A stretch of 64,000 nt of DNA from Paracentrotus lividus (Eukaryota > Echinodermata > Echinoidea > Camarodonta > Echinidae). Shown here in pieces: positions 12,268-26,697 of this stretch (position 1 is the stretch's first letter; every line of letters starts with the position of its first letter). The stretch lies in the NCBI GenBank assembly GCA_940671915.1, contig CALNVZ010003433.1:29600114-29664113 (forward strand), in the 5' to 3' direction. A model generated the notes under the pieces. It saw only the letters and a list, made by a program, of their open reading frames with translations, made no database searches and was not told the DNA's origin. Made by a program: the position numbers and the translations under genes.

Positions 12268-13990
12268 GGGGGGGGGTGGAGAGGGGGGGGGGAGAAAAGG
12301 AGACGGGGAGTGAGAAATAAAAGTTTCAGAAAAAGAGAGAGAAAGAGAGAGGAAAATAGCAACTTATTTGAGGGAATATAAGGGTTTAATATTTTAAACA
12401 CGTCTGAAAGAAACAGAGAGAGAGAAGAAGACATCAAAGAATAGAATAGAAACATAAGAGATAGAAATTCAGTAGATTTAGAAATGATAGAAAATAGTAC
12501 TACTTTTTGTTTTCCATATAACACGTTCACATCTTGATAAGATGTCATATTGTTATGATGCAGGCTGAGAGAACACAATCACTTTCTCCTTGGACCTTTT
12601 TTTTTTTACATTCACAAAATAACACTTTAATGTTGTAAACAAAATCAACAGTTGTAAAACATATTGCATTTATTTTATCAGGAACATTTCACTAATGATG
12701 ACACCCAAAGCAAGTGCATCATGTTTTACTCATAGCTGGGCAAAAAAAAATGACATTTAACTCATATGACACAGATATTTTGTGTGTATTATTACCATAA
12801 AACGTCTTCTTCTTTTTCAGCTACTTGGGAAGATATGATATTTGCTCTTTTATTAACGCCAAGAAATTTTCATAATGGCATGTAGCTTTTGTTAACCACA
12901 TGTAGGAAGTCATTTTGTACACCAAAAGCACACATTTTTAAGATTCTTTTTCGTCACCTTTCTTAGTACATTTTGCATCTAGGGACAATAGAACAAAGTA
13001 GTGGTTTTAACTTTCACCGATTTGGTACATGTATCAGTAATTTATGTACCAAATGACTGACCATACATAATGTATGCTTCTTGGTCAACTTGTCAGAGAT
13101 TACATTGTAGGTTATCCATGGAACTGAAAGGCATGTAGAATATTGTGTAATTCGGAATTACCTCTTAACAATAATTAATTGGATGTGAAGTTATGCCGTG
13201 GTTTGTATAGATCATTCCACCGGAATGCTAAGGATGTTATAGAAATCATAATATTTTTTGGAAAAACGTCACCACAAATCTGACTTGACAGGAAGCCAAT
13301 GTTGCTCAGTTAGGCATATAATGAAGCATTTCCCCGCAGAAGTCAGAAAACACAAAGTAATTATTACAATACTCCTTCTTATTCGAACCGAACAAATAGC
13401 AGATCGGCATTGATATGCCACTCAACAAGGAATGGGAAATATGCAAGTTGCCATGCCGAATCGTGAAGATCAACACGGGGGAAATTGACCTAATGAATTG
13501 CCTGAAAATTGCTTAGCAAATAGAACAAGAACGAGGAGCTATTATTCCAAGATAAACGGCATACCATATCAATATGACACACAGTTCTTTCCCTTTTGTA
13601 GATCCTTTCAATACAGAGCACACAAAACAGGACAAATAATATTTGGGGCGTACATAAAATTCCTCTATCTATTTGAATGGCCTTTTTGGAAGCTAGAGGC
13701 CAAGAGAGGGGCATGGAAGGTACATATACATTTGGAGGCTTGCATGTAGTCTTGTTTTGTAGGCATCATTATGTAGTGAAAAATTATGCAAATTCTGAAT
13801 AATGGGAACTAATTTTAGCCATGTTAACGGCTCGCATAGGCATAAAAAATCTTATTTTGACTCAGACATTGAGAAGCCAGACTAGTCTTTATCCTCTGCA
13901 TTTTGTTGTTAAGAGTCTGTGGTTGTATATTAGAGATTGTCTGAGGATAGACTCTATTAAGATACTTCAGCAAATTTCCATGAAGCCTTT
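11448..13990. other. Non-coding stretch with a long polypurine tract
   Basis: Contains the polypurine block described separately (12182-12440) and poly-T. No exon was recognised. Confidence 0.45.
12182..12440. repeat. Polypurine (GA/G-rich) low-complexity tract
   Basis: About 260 nt dominated by GAGA and GGGG on the plus strand, with pure GA and G8-G9 runs near 12240-12295. The serine/leucine-rich open frame on the opposite strand is an artefact of the composition. Confidence 0.85.
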
Positions 13991-14002
13991 GGATTAGGCC
14001 AA

Positions 14003-14164
14003 TTCTAGGAAAATTACCTCCCGTAAAATTCCCCCCCCCCCCCGACAACTACCCCACCAAAAATCTTCCCCCTAACTCTACACCTACATTACCCTAACCC
14101 TATTTATAGTTGTCCTGGGGTAGTTGTCCTGGGGTAATTGTCAAGGGGGTAATTGTCCTGATAT
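14003..14164. mobile_element. TTGTCCTGGGG-type MITE with 12-bp flanking duplication, copy A
   Basis: Ends are short imperfect inverted repeats (TTCTAGGAAAATTACC at left; GGTAATTGTCCTGATA at right). The interior repeats GTTGTCCTGGGGTA. The element is flanked by GGATTAGGCCAA (13991-14002) and GGATTAGACCAA (14165-14176), 11 of 12 identical, as expected for a target-site duplication. A second copy is at 35463-35585. Long duplications of 9-12 bp would suit a Mutator-like mechanism; this is inference. Confidence 0.7.
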
Positions 14165-14176
14165 GGATTAGACCAA

Positions 14177-16378
14177 CTTTGTGTCAATTTCTGCATTATG
14201 TTGAAAACCTCGGTCCTGTGGATGAAAGTAGTCTCAATATTCAGACACTGCATTACAAGCTTTGACTGTGGAAGCTATCAGGAACTTGGAGGTGAACGTT
14301 ATGATCCATGATTTTTTCCATGAATAGAAAGGGACATGTCGCTTGATTGGTTGCAAAGAACTTCATGATTGTTATGAAATACCTTGACATGGTCGGACGA
14401 TTATCCGAGATAATAAACGCTGAGAGGAGCAATATGATGGAATGGCCCCACATTGTCAGGACTGTATAGTGCATTGAAATCCACAACCTATTGCCTTTTA
14501 TAAATAAGGACTCGTTCATACTACCAAATATATCCATAACCATGCACTTAAATGGTGTCTAAAATGTGAGTAAGGGTCTGTTCATACTTTCAAAATGAAA
14601 ATGTTCTGGAAAATGATGACAATTTTGATCATTTTATTCATTGTTTATAAGCTTGGAAGTACTTTTAGCTACAAGCCCAAATTTGTTTTGAGCAATGCTG
14701 ACTGTAATTACCAAATTTCTATTTTTACAAAATTAAAATAGATGTGAAAAGATTGCACTTAATTTCTGGATTCATGTAGCGCTATTTATACCTCTCTTTT
14801 TTGCTACAATATATGTGCTCAGAAAAACCTTTATATGTAAATTAGATCAAATTCTGGATACCTAGACTTCGTAGGAACACATCAGTAAAGTTTGCACTGT
14901 TTAGAAAAGTTCTATTGAAACGTCACAAGTCCAAGGTTCATTGGTCTCCTTTAGATATGGGGCGACGTGATTGTGAAAGAAAGAAAAAGAGAGAGATAAA
15001 AATAAATAGAGAGAGAGAGACACACCATAGGTGTGTTCTTGCACTGATATGGTTTTGTACCTGCAGGTATAATTGCCTCGTTTGTGTGCGACTGATAGAC
15101 TTGTGTACATTTTCATGCTAAGGTGACGTGATAATTGCGTCGTGGTGGAATACTTCAAAAGTTTTAAGTGGATTTCATTACATATCAGACAGAGAAAAAG
15201 GTATTATAATCCTTTTTAATCTGTAAGTGTAATTTTTGTAATGGCTGTGTTATATACATTGTAGTTATTGTATAATTTGGTACATTTACAATGATCTGCC
15301 ATGTACAATATTGGCTGGAGGGCCAACATCCTTCTGTGACGTGATGAATTTGTAATTCTAGAGTACATGTACTTTAGAAGTTTTAATTTTTGTGTGATTT
15401 TAATGTACAAACATGAACTCGCTAATTAGAAACTGTCGAGTGTGGTCTTTTACTGCCTCAAGCAGTTATAAATGTTCCTTAAAGTATACATATACAGTAT
15501 GCCCAAGGAGCTTTAAACACATGCCACATGTTAATCTACATGATGACATGATTGCTGTCATTTGGACTACTTTAAGAAGTTTTGATGAGTTTGCTAGCAC
15601 AGATGACAAGTTTATGGAGTATGAAGTAAACACAGAATACTAATTGATAACAAATTATACAAAAGTACAAAATCGATATATAGCCTGCTAATAAAGTAAT
15701 ACTTTGTTCATTTGCAATGGCCTTGCAATTGTATTCTTCATGTGCTGAGCTTACTTTTTTATACTGTTTAATGATAAACTGGTTACATAAGATTTTGTGG
15801 CCTTACATTCTTGTATGTGCTATTATTTACATGTAATCCTATTATGTTCTTGTTATCTCTGATTTTATTGCATTTTATGTTGATCCCTCAGATGTTGATA
15901 TGATATGTTGCATTTTTCTAATTCCTATTCCTTGCCGTTATTGATATTCTACCATTGTTGACTACAGATTTTGACCTTTCCCCAACATAAGGTTTGTCTT
16001 GGAATGATTTGTATTCAGGGATAATACATGTAGTATAAGGCCATGCGCTTTGAAATCACCCCATTGTGTGTTTTTTTTTTTTTTTTTCTTCTTCTTCTTC
16101 TTCTTTTTGGTTTTTTTTTTTTGCCGACTGAATCTTTTTGTTTTGGAATTTAATGATCAGTTTGAGAAAAAAGTCATCTGTCCATTACATGTACAAATGT
16201 AGGCCTTACAAAATGTACATTAACTGTTAAGATGAATTTGATCTGGAACTCATGTACTATGCAGAAATACATGTAGATGGAATAAAATTAGATTAAAATT
16301 AAGTTACTCCCCCAGTTCAATCTAAGATACCAACAGTCCTACTAACATTGCTCTTCTAAATTCTTATCTTTTCTGCAG
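14177..16378. other. Non-coding stretch upstream of the first recognised EPS8 exon
   Basis: AT-rich, with a T-rich tract near 16070-16125. The exon at 16379 begins after a splice acceptor, so at least one untranslated exon and the promoter should lie upstream, but I could not locate them. Confidence 0.4.
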
Positions 16379-16513
16379 GTTTTCTGCAAACTGGACAGAT
16401 TTGATACAGAGCCAAGCAAGTAACTGAGACAACACAATGCCTATCCCAACGGGAAGGCAGAATCCATATGCACAGGAGCCAGCATACGGCCAGCATGGAG
16501 CACACCATCCACA
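16379..16513 (+). CDS. EPS8: EPS8 first coding exon (5' UTR plus start)
   Basis: Preceded by TTTTCTGCAG and ended by GTAAGT, phase 2. The start at 16437 is supported by an in-frame TGA at 16425-16427 and an A at -3. It encodes [20 protein letters not shown] and a short histidine-rich tail. The acceptor at its left shows that the gene has an upstream untranslated exon. Confidence 0.8.
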
Positions 16514-19500
16514 GTAAGTGGGACTACAAAACAATTTTGGTCTTAAAAATTGGACATTTATTCCTGTTTTAAGCCTAAGTATACATCTTTTAGATGGTGG
16601 CTATCAGATCGGTCCCAGATGATAACACTTGACCACAAAATACAATAACGTACATAATCAATACGGTGATAGCCGAGTCACACCCGTGCAACCGACTCCA
16701 AACTGACAACTGACTTGCCATTTGTGGCTTTATAATACTTTGTTCTGTTTGGTTTTGGTTCAGGGTCGTTGACACTGGTGTGACTCGGCTTTAAAATTTT
16801 ACAAGTCTGGGAGTCTCATGCTACGAAAAAGGCAGTATTTAATTTTTCACAAAAGTTTCTGGCTTTACAATACATTGTTTGTTTTCTTACAGGGGAATGA
16901 ACGGGCAGATGGAGCGAGGGCAGATACCAAATGGCTACCCTGCTGGCCATGGGCGCCAGAATGGCCATCCTCAAGAAGGGCCATCCCGAGGAGCTAATAA
17001 TAACAATCACAAGGGTCATTATGGTAAGCACTTACTGTTCATTTCTTCCATACAAAAAATATTAAAGTTTGTAACAATTCATAGAAGTTTCTTCTGGGTT
17101 TTCAATATAATGCTGCCTGTTTTTTCATGACAGGATTTGGGCTTTTTTTTTTTTTTTTTTTAATTCTTTATTTAAATTATTTATGTTCTCAAAAGCTATT
17201 GAACAATCTCTTCTACAATGTACATGTATGTACATGTGGGTATCCACGGAGTTGGAGCAATTTTTGTGACATACCACAACTCCAAATCCATATCTTTTTC
17301 AAACCAGGCAAATATATTCCAATAATGGCATGAGCAAAAAAATGGGGTCCCATCCAGTATTATTTTAAAGACATATGGCATATTGGCAATTTGACTCATG
17401 AAAATTTCTTGTACATGTAAAACCAATATGATGTCCTTAACGTATAATTTTTTGTATGCCTGTTGCTTAAAATCCATAAAAGATTTCCAATTTTAATGTC
17501 TATTACTGAGAGAGCAATTTTCAATTGACAGCTCAAAACTTAACCACATTTGAATTGATCTTCAAGGTGAACTGCAAAAGTTGATACCTCCATTACATGG
17601 GACTTGCATGAAAATTGCCCCCATGGAATGACCCATGTATTACAACTGAAGCCACACTAGTTAACCTTCATAAACTATGCATTCACGCTGAATTGTAATT
17701 GGGTTATGATACCAATAAGATTTGCTTTACTTTTCAACTTATTTACTTTGTAAGTTTTATGAAGAATGAATACTAAGGTATTGAACTTATCTTTGCAGGG
17801 GCATATGGTGATCCCAGAAAGCAGGCTGACTCAAGGCCTGTATCATCATACCACAAACGGTCACCCTCCACCAGAACACGACACCTCCAGACGCCCTGCC
17901 ATCAAGCTACCATCCCCAGCCACACCCTGACTCCCAGTCACACCCCATGGCCACCACGCTCACCAGCCGCACCCCAACAGACCATGCTCCCGCCCATCAC
18001 CAGCCACAACCACAGCAAACTCAATCGCTTCCCTGTCGAGGATATCAATATTAAATGATAAAGTAGCAAAAAATAGCCCAATTAATGAGATATTTCTCAC
18101 TTCCTGTATGTGTACTCCTTACTCGTCTCAGCAGTTCTTCAGAGCGATAAAAACAGTTCTTTTTCAGTACTCGCGACATGGTTATATACCATATTACGCA
18201 CTTTCCTTATGCTCCACACTTTCAAATCCTGGTCCTTCAACAACCCTAAACAGGCATGGAAATTTGTAACGAAAAGCAACTAAATTTTAAATTGAATGTT
18301 TTTAGTGTTCATTGTCTCTTGCCCCATGTTTGTTAAAGCATCGACGAAGTATGGACTACATGTATGAACTAAAGGGTACGCCCTACTGGATGCTTTGAAG
18401 AATGATTACGGTGACTTTGAAATTCCAGTTTTTTTGTTTTAGAGGAGAGGGAGGGGAGGAGTACAGAGACATCTGTAACTCATTCATTTAAAATATCACA
18501 GTGAGGATAATTAGATATGGATGACCTGCAAATGTTATTATTTTACCTTTTGTTTTTAATCACTCGTCTACAGCATTTTGTCAGTACTTGAGTAAGAAAG
18601 AGGGAGTGGTCTTTCGGCAGAGAGGATGATTCGTAACTTACTGGGAATGCGAAGGGAAAATCTGCGTCTCAAGATGTTCAGGCTCATGATGACAGATAAT
18701 GTATACTCATGGATGAATATATCTCAGTACGTCTTAAACCATATTCTTTCTGGTCCTTTGTTTCTTCTTCTCCATGTATTCATCCATTTTCTTTTTCTTC
18801 TGGTTCTTTTTCACTCTTTCATGTCCTTGTCCTATTTTGAAATGTTCTCTCCCGAATTTCATGGTTTTTCTGAATGCCCTACTTCTTTATCTTTGTTTAA
18901 ATGGAGTATTTTTTGGAATCATATTCATAAGTAAGGCCATTTTAAATTGTAATACTGATCTCCAAGAAGGGCTTGGAGGCAGTGAAAAAGAATTGTGATT
19001 CATCACATAATAGACACAAGTCACCAGGAAAGGATCAAAGATATACAGCAAAATAATACATTTTTAGATACTTCTCCCTTATTGTTTTTATTAAATATTT
19101 ACAGAGGACACATGAAACCATTGAAGATTCAGAAATCTAAAAGATATTCCCCCCCCCCCCAATTTGACATTTTTAAAAAATTATTTTGCCGATTTCTTTG
19201 ACTCTTCTCTGAGTTTGCTCTGCGACTTGTGTCTACTGAAAATAAATACCAAATTATTTTTCTATTTTGTTGTTGGCCCTATATGGAGCTAGAAATTTTT
19301 TCAAACAATCAAAAATGTTTGTACACCATGCACCTTTGTTATTGGTATTTTTCTGTGAAAAGCAATTCATTTGCACCTCGATTTAGATTCCTAATAATTA
19401 CATTTACGTTCCTCGCATATTCCCTGTTTGCAGGAAACATTAGAGGTGATCCCACTGCAGGACATTGGAGCCATCTCAGCCGAGCTGAAGCAATGTAACT

Positions 19501-22500
19501 ACGACAGTCTGCTGGTCATTACTGTAAGATACAGCAACAAGCGAGTACCAGAGATGATGATGTTTCAGTGTGAACAGATCCCAGTAAGTATACATGTCGC
19601 ACTAGGTGTTTAGTACACTTTGTTCACACATTGAAAGAAATACATGTAACATGTAGGTTGGAAGTGTGTACATTTTGTACAGATTCAAGCATCATGTAGC
19701 ACAGGGTGTATGTTATACTTTTACACAGGAAAAGAATTTTAATGAAGTTCTTATCCCATCAATTATGCATACACATGTAGCACAATTATGTTGGTTATAC
19801 AGAGAAATAGGAATAGAAGTTGGTTGACGGCTCTGTAGACCATTGAGTAGCTAAGCAAAATATTAGCACCCAAATGTGATGAATACAAACAAATGCATTT
19901 AATGCATATACATATCTCCTTGACCTTGTACAGACTGGGAAAAAAGTTGGTAAACAACACCTAAAAATAATTATAGTTATAGTCAGCTTTGAATTGAATT
20001 TTACCCTGTGTGAAAGGGCCACTATTATATCTATAAGAATACTGTATTGAAATGTATATCAGCTGAATACAAACTATACTTGTAGGACCTTGATATCATA
20101 TTTAGTGTAACAATGTGAACGAAGGACAGTTTTATCAGGTCATTTAATCTCCTTTCAGGCACTTTGTAGTTCTCAATAGACTTTATTGTGTTAGACAGGA
20201 GCTTTGTTATGTATTGAATGTCCAGTGTTCTACAAAATACAGGACCAAAAGGGTCGCTGTTTTCATTTTCATTGCAAATGTTAAAGGGAATCTAGTGTAG
20301 TGGGATTGTGTTGGAAAGATGAAGAAAATAATTGTGAGCTTTCCTGTTATTTTCATGCTATTTGGGAAGAATATCATGTTAAAAAGCTCCACAAGAAAAG
20401 ATTGCTCTTCAGTTGCCCTAATACATGTAGTCATAATATGACCAAAAATATATACAAACAGCTGAATGTTTGGGTCCCGAACATTTTGTCTTGCCCCATA
20501 CATGCATTTCTGTGTAAGTGCATGTGACTCAAAGCTGAATTGGGTTAATTATCATATTGGCGATTCAAAAAAGGTCACAGCACAAAATAATGCTTAAGTT
20601 AACTGTTATCAACCTTTCTAAATCACTTTTAGACAGTGTCTTCCACATTTCAATGTCATGACCAGAACACTAGTTTCACTTTAATAGTGTATACATGTAT
20701 ATGGGATGATATTGTTATCGGGAACAAAACTGCATATTTGTTTGTTCGTTTTTTCATATATCTAATTTCTATTTTTGTATGTTGACAACTTGTATTGCAT
20801 GTTTTTTTAAAGAATGAGCACCTACATTGCATGTACATAGTAAGAATTAAAACTTTGCTCTACAGGCAAATATATAATACCACAAATAAACAGCTGCTAC
20901 ATGTAGATACGAAATACATTACTGACATTAAATTCTAGAATCATAATTATAATTATTATTGTGTTTCTAATGTATTTCCTTTATTCCAGGCACCAGACAT
21001 TGCCAGAGCTCTCCAAAGAGCTGTGGATTATCATGCTTCAGGCAAGAAAAAGAAGTCGCAAAGGTAAGATTTCTAAGGACATTTTTACAGGGCTTAATTT
21101 ATAAGCTTACCTCTTTCAAATTTGCAACTCTATTTGTTGGTTATTACAATTGTAGCTCCATGAAAAAGGTTTTGCAACTTTTAGGTAAGATTTCTAAGCA
21201 CTTTTCCTCACAGGGCTTATTTTATAAGCTTATCTCTTTCAATCATGCAACACTAGTGCTGTATTTGTTATTTAATTCACATCATTAAAAGGAATCTGCA
21301 AAAGTAACATTTCAACCTTTTTTTCCCCCAGTTCTTTATTTGTAAATTCAACACTTTTTTCTCTATGGCTACATGGTTTGAAGAAAAAGGGAACAAAAGT
21401 ATGCATGCAGGGACAAAAATAAAAAATATGGAATGCGCCATCATTAGTAATATTATTTTTCAAATGCTCTTCTTCCTTTTAATAATCTGGGGTTTCAAAT
21501 GCCCTGGGGTATCGAAACAAAGTGCACACTGTTCATGTTGAACGTGTTCATTCTTATTTTGTTCATTATTACCTTGTTCATTGAAATGTTGTTTACCTCT
21601 TCGATTATACTGAGCAAAGCCACTATTGGATACCAGGAATATATTATTTGTATTGAGATGCATTTTGCCTATAGAAAATAATAATTGTGTGAGCTTGATT
21701 TCTTATAGTTTGAGCCCACTACATGTAAATGTAGTCGTAAAGCTTTTTCATGCTTCATTATCAACAAAGGTTGATTGAAATGCCAACCTTTTCCAGATAT
21801 ATGTTCACAATGTATCACCAAAAATTAGTTTCCAGATTACATGTATGCATATGATTTCAGATTATATTCAACATGGAAGGACATGTGAAGAACAGGCTAA
21901 CAATACAATTTTGACCTTCTCATTTCTGAGTCTGTACAAATAGACATGTAGTAATCATGAAGATCTAATGTCTGACTGTTCTTTGGTCATGTCACGTACA
22001 ATGTAATTGTGTAATATGATGCCAATGTGTTGACTTTTCCAACACATCTGCATGTCAACATGCTTGAAGTTGGGAGGGCGTTGTCTTTATATCATTTGCA
22101 TTGCTTTTATATCTCTCAACAAAAGCACATTAGAGAGAGCTCATTCATATTATCCCCTCAAAAAAAAATATAATGTGCCGTGCAAACTTATACGTCACCA
22201 GAATCTTTTTTTTTTTTTGGGGGGGGGGGCTGTGTGTGTGTGTGTTTTTTTTTCTGGAATTTAAGATTTCAAGATTTCTAATGATATCAAACACTTCTAG
22301 TTCCCTAAGGTGAAACCAAATTGAATATGAGGTTTGCGAGAAGGTTATCAATTAAATTCTATATGCAACAAATTGTTTCTTTATTGGTGGTTTTCAGGCA
22401 AGGGGCTATGTTCATGTAATGTACAATGTCAACAATGTATCGATTGTATTGTTACAATGAATCTCTTTATGATTAATATGTGTAGACAAAGTTTTTGTGC

Positions 22501-25500
22501 TACAATGTATGTCCATCATGCAATAAGAAGCTACCTTGTACCATAGCTTCCATTCTCTGCCTCAGGGCCAGCGTTCTTGCTCTTACATTTAGGTCCAATT
22601 TTATTCCCAACTACGTAGCAAAGTTATCAATTTATTGACTGTATATTACGTGACGTGGCAAAGGGATTTCGGTTATCCCTCAGATGTTTATAATTAATAT
22701 GTGTCTATTTGTAGACAAAGTTCTGACTATGAACTATTCATATACAGTGCACACATCTATGCCTGCCGTCTTTATGTGTACAGTAGTCCTAAGTTGACAT
22801 GTTTATGATTACATTGCATTACTACTAAGAAAACAAGTATTTATGGGGCAATAGATTGTTTAGGGATGCATACAAAAATGAAGAAAAAAAATCATAAACT
22901 TTTGCTGAAATTCATCTTTAAAGATACAAATTCATGTGTGTCTGTGTGAATTCTTGTCAAAGTGTGCATTTATCAGACTACATGTATTTATCAAAAAATA
23001 TAAATTAGTAAGAAAAGAAGTGAAGTGTTGCCGATTTAATTGAATACATGTGCAGCCCCTAAAACAAAACTTCCTACCTGGAATAGGTTATTGCACTCAA
23101 TTAACTTGGAGTAAATATCTGTCTTGCAAACATTTATTGAAATCATAATAGTAGATTAAATACATTTACAGCACATGAAAATCTTTTGTTCAGAATGAAA
23201 TATGGTTGAAGTGTTCCTGCCTCACAAGTCTTTATTTAGCTCAAGCCATTATTGCATTGCCAATTTGACAACAAAAAAAATCTTATCATGTCAGCCTATA
23301 AAAACTTCCTATCTTGTATGAGTTATTAAATCAATTCACTCCGAGCAAATAATGTTGAAGTTTGCCTGTCTCCCAAGCCTTTATTTAGATCAAACCCTCT
23401 TTGTCAATACCATGAATCTGTGTGTTTGTAGATGGTGTTGCGCCTGATAGGGTCTATTGACGTATGATCACATCACATGTATTGTTCACTTCCGATGAAC
23501 TTTGTGGCTTGTTCTTTTAACCTCTGATGGGCACCTTATTTCAGGTCATGACAAAAGGGAAATTTCCCAAGATCGGTCAACAAGAGTTTAATTTTATGAC
23601 AAAATACATGTACATGTACGTTTGTAGTTCCTGTTCATAAACAGGAAAACATGTTATTAGCTGCAACAGGTTTTTTCCATTTTTTTGGCCGGTCCCCTAA
23701 AACCCTAATCCTTAACCTAAAGTTAACCTAAAACCTAAATATTAAAGGCAGTATCTCCTTTATATATATAGCACCACTTGTCCCATTTCCTAAAACCATA
23801 ATGCAACATTCTTAGCAGTGTTGATATAGCCCCACTTCAATGATAGCGTACTTTATCGCTGCTCAATATATTCATACCGCAATAGTTATGTTACCAAGTA
23901 GCAAACATTTTAATTTCCCTATAAAGCTAAATTTGTCACTAGAATACCCTGTTCTATTGATATTTTCTCAAAAGGTGTATTTATTAGACTAGCTTTGCTT
24001 CACTTAGAATATAGACTTTCATGGAATGATATTCATTTTAAAATTAATTTGATCTTGAACTAAAAGTCATATTTTAGTTGTCATTCCTTTTGTTGACCCC
24101 ATACACCCTAATCGTAAACTAAGGATTAGAAATTTTTTTTAGGGTTTGGGTAAACTTGTGTTGGGATTTAGGGTTAGGGTGTCTGTCAAGTAGTAGATAA
24201 ATGGACATTCCCCTCAATTGACGCCTTTTAATTCGAGCGACCTGATATAGTGCCAGTACGTTAGATTACCCAACATGCATCTCAATATCGTCGACAACTC
24301 CGCTTCCGGCTCCAAATCAGTAAGAGATAATTATGATTAACGGGCTAGCTTATAAGCTGCGCACGTTGTATCTTTACAATTTTCTGGCATAAATTGAGCG
24401 GTGTGTGTGCTGTAATGAATACGATGAGTTCAGTCATCGCGTGAGAATAACTGATAAAAAATAGCACAGCTAGCTATGCGCGCGCGTGAATATTAAATAG
24501 GCCTAAACTAAATACGCGCGCTAATCGAGCAATTACCATTTATTTGTCTTTATTAGGGGACGTCAAACAAAAGAGACATCTTTCATTAAGAACAAAAATT
24601 AAAGTCGATTTTATTTTTTATCTTTCGGCCTAACCAAAACATAAGTGTGACACACATAAGAAATCCAGTGCACCTCAGCACTTCACTAAGGGTGAAATGT
24701 GACAGCAATAACGCCAATGACTTTCAGCTAAATCAATCCGTCGTATACATAATGGCGCTTACGCACGCATTCTACCTAACGGAAGTGGAGCTGCCGACAA
24801 TTTGACCTTTGACCCTTAAAATTTGGCGATAATATCAATAGTATCGAACAGTATTGATCAATTTTTGTATAGCAAATCGCTCGAATTATAATTTTATCAA
24901 ATTCATGTTAAAGCAACTGAGTTTGAATAAATAAAATAAAAGTTTAAAACAGTAACAGTCTAACATTAAATAATATTGAATGGAATAACCAACAACAACA
25001 GTAAAAGCACCCATAAAAGCAAGACTTAGTAACCCATGGCAACTCTAATAACAATGTCACTGTCAAGGAGAGTAGAGATCCACCTCCACATCCTCTCCTG
25101 TGTTGTCAATACATGGATCTGACCCTTGACCTTGGGAGGGTCACCTGGGAGCAAGTTCTGGGTCTAGACTTGAAACTCCCCTGCTGAACATCTATTATGC
25201 TGCTAGGCTAGTTATTCAGACCTCTAGGGGTTGCCCATATGGCCATTTGTAAGTTCTTCTGCCCAAGAGCAAAACTTTGTCAACCCATGAACTCCTGATA
25301 ATATGTAATGTTGCTCAAGGTCATGGATTTGGTAGAAATGTGTTTTACTTGGTGCATTTACATGATCTAGTGCTAAATCGTTGAAAAAATATATATTCAA
25401 TCAGCCTGTGAGGCTATAGGAGAACAACTTCAGTCGGTGAACACTGTCCAAACCTATTGGTCTATATAGACTTCAAACTCCTCTTCTGAAAATATTCATG

Positions 25501-26664
25501 TCATTTGGTTGATAGGCCTATGTTATCATACATTTGCCTTAGTACCTAACTTATTTGGAAGGAAGAAATTCCTTGAATCCACTAGGACTAGTTTGCAGCA
25601 AGATAATGATTAGCCCTCAGGAGAAACTACATGTACTACAATTCCAGCCCTTACACCTTTTCAACATCTATACGGTCCTGAAATTTTAAGACTATTCTGC
25701 CAGGACTTCCTAATAAACCCCTGTGATCTTGGAATGTACTGCACACCCACTAAAGTTATCCCAATATACTTGCACTTCACAAGGAAAACACCACTAGAAC
25801 CCAGTATGTTCGTTGAATTGATGACGCAGGTAACTTTCTCTGCAAAGAAACTTTGGGTTGACATTTAGTGATGGAGTATTCACAGATAGAGGAATATTTT
25901 AGCCAGATATTTCGGTAAGCAAACATGGAAATTTGTTCTTGACATGTTTTGGGATTGTTTAAAATTTGATTTTCATGTTGATAATAGGAAATTATCTCAC
26001 ATGAGTAATGTACAAACAGTTGTAGGGACCGACAAAAATAAGCTCAATATGTTCTCCATGCCCTATGTGTACATGTATACTCCTGTGTCATATGATGTTC
26101 ACAAGTTTATTGCAGAAGTGTTGTAGTCTAGTGGTTGCATCACTTGACTGGGGATGCATAGGTTGTGGGTTCAATGTCCAGCCTTTCACTTAATCCTTGA
26201 GCAAGGCATTTTGTCTACATGCTTCTCCCCCACCCAGGTGGATAAATGGGTACAGAATAGGAATGGAGTGAGGGCGCTGTAGAGGCTGCCATGATGAAAA
26301 TAGGATCCCTTTAGATTGGGCAGGTGTCAGAGAGATTTACATTGTACAAGCATCCAATGATCAGCATAATAATCATTGGAAACGGTTTTATATTACATTG
26401 TACTGAGGCAGCCTATGTAAACTCACAACTATTATTATAATTACCTGGTCTTATTATAAACATTTAGTGTTTATAGTTAAGCCTACATACAATTAACAGT
26501 GTTTGTAAGTTGTACTCTGGACTTTAGTCCACTCACCTTGTTTTTTGTTTGTTTTTTCTTTTTTTTATTAATGTAGAAAGAGGAACTACAAACCAAGAAT
26601 AAACAAATATTTATATTCATATTTTTATAGGAAACCAAGTTTGGATAGATAAGTTTGATAGGGG

Positions 26665-26697
<33 letters not shown>

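Noticed and set aside
12072-12578. 168-codon minus-strand frame
   Set aside because: Serine/leucine/proline repetition comes from the polypurine tract; no family resemblance and no splice context.
18721-18934. [11 protein letters not shown] reading as the EPS8 ISQYRVEHL motif
   Set aside because: The match is short, the following sequence is pyrimidine-rich and unrelated to the PTB domain, and the preceding residues align better with the next PTB strands.
23690-24180. CCCTAA and TTAGGG words suggesting interstitial telomere repeats
   Set aside because: Only isolated, irregular words; no tandem array. Similar words at 3400 and 14095 are also single.
26119-26200. tRNA gene
   Set aside because: A and B boxes are present but the anticodon arm and acceptor pairing are not; the flank is a SINE body.
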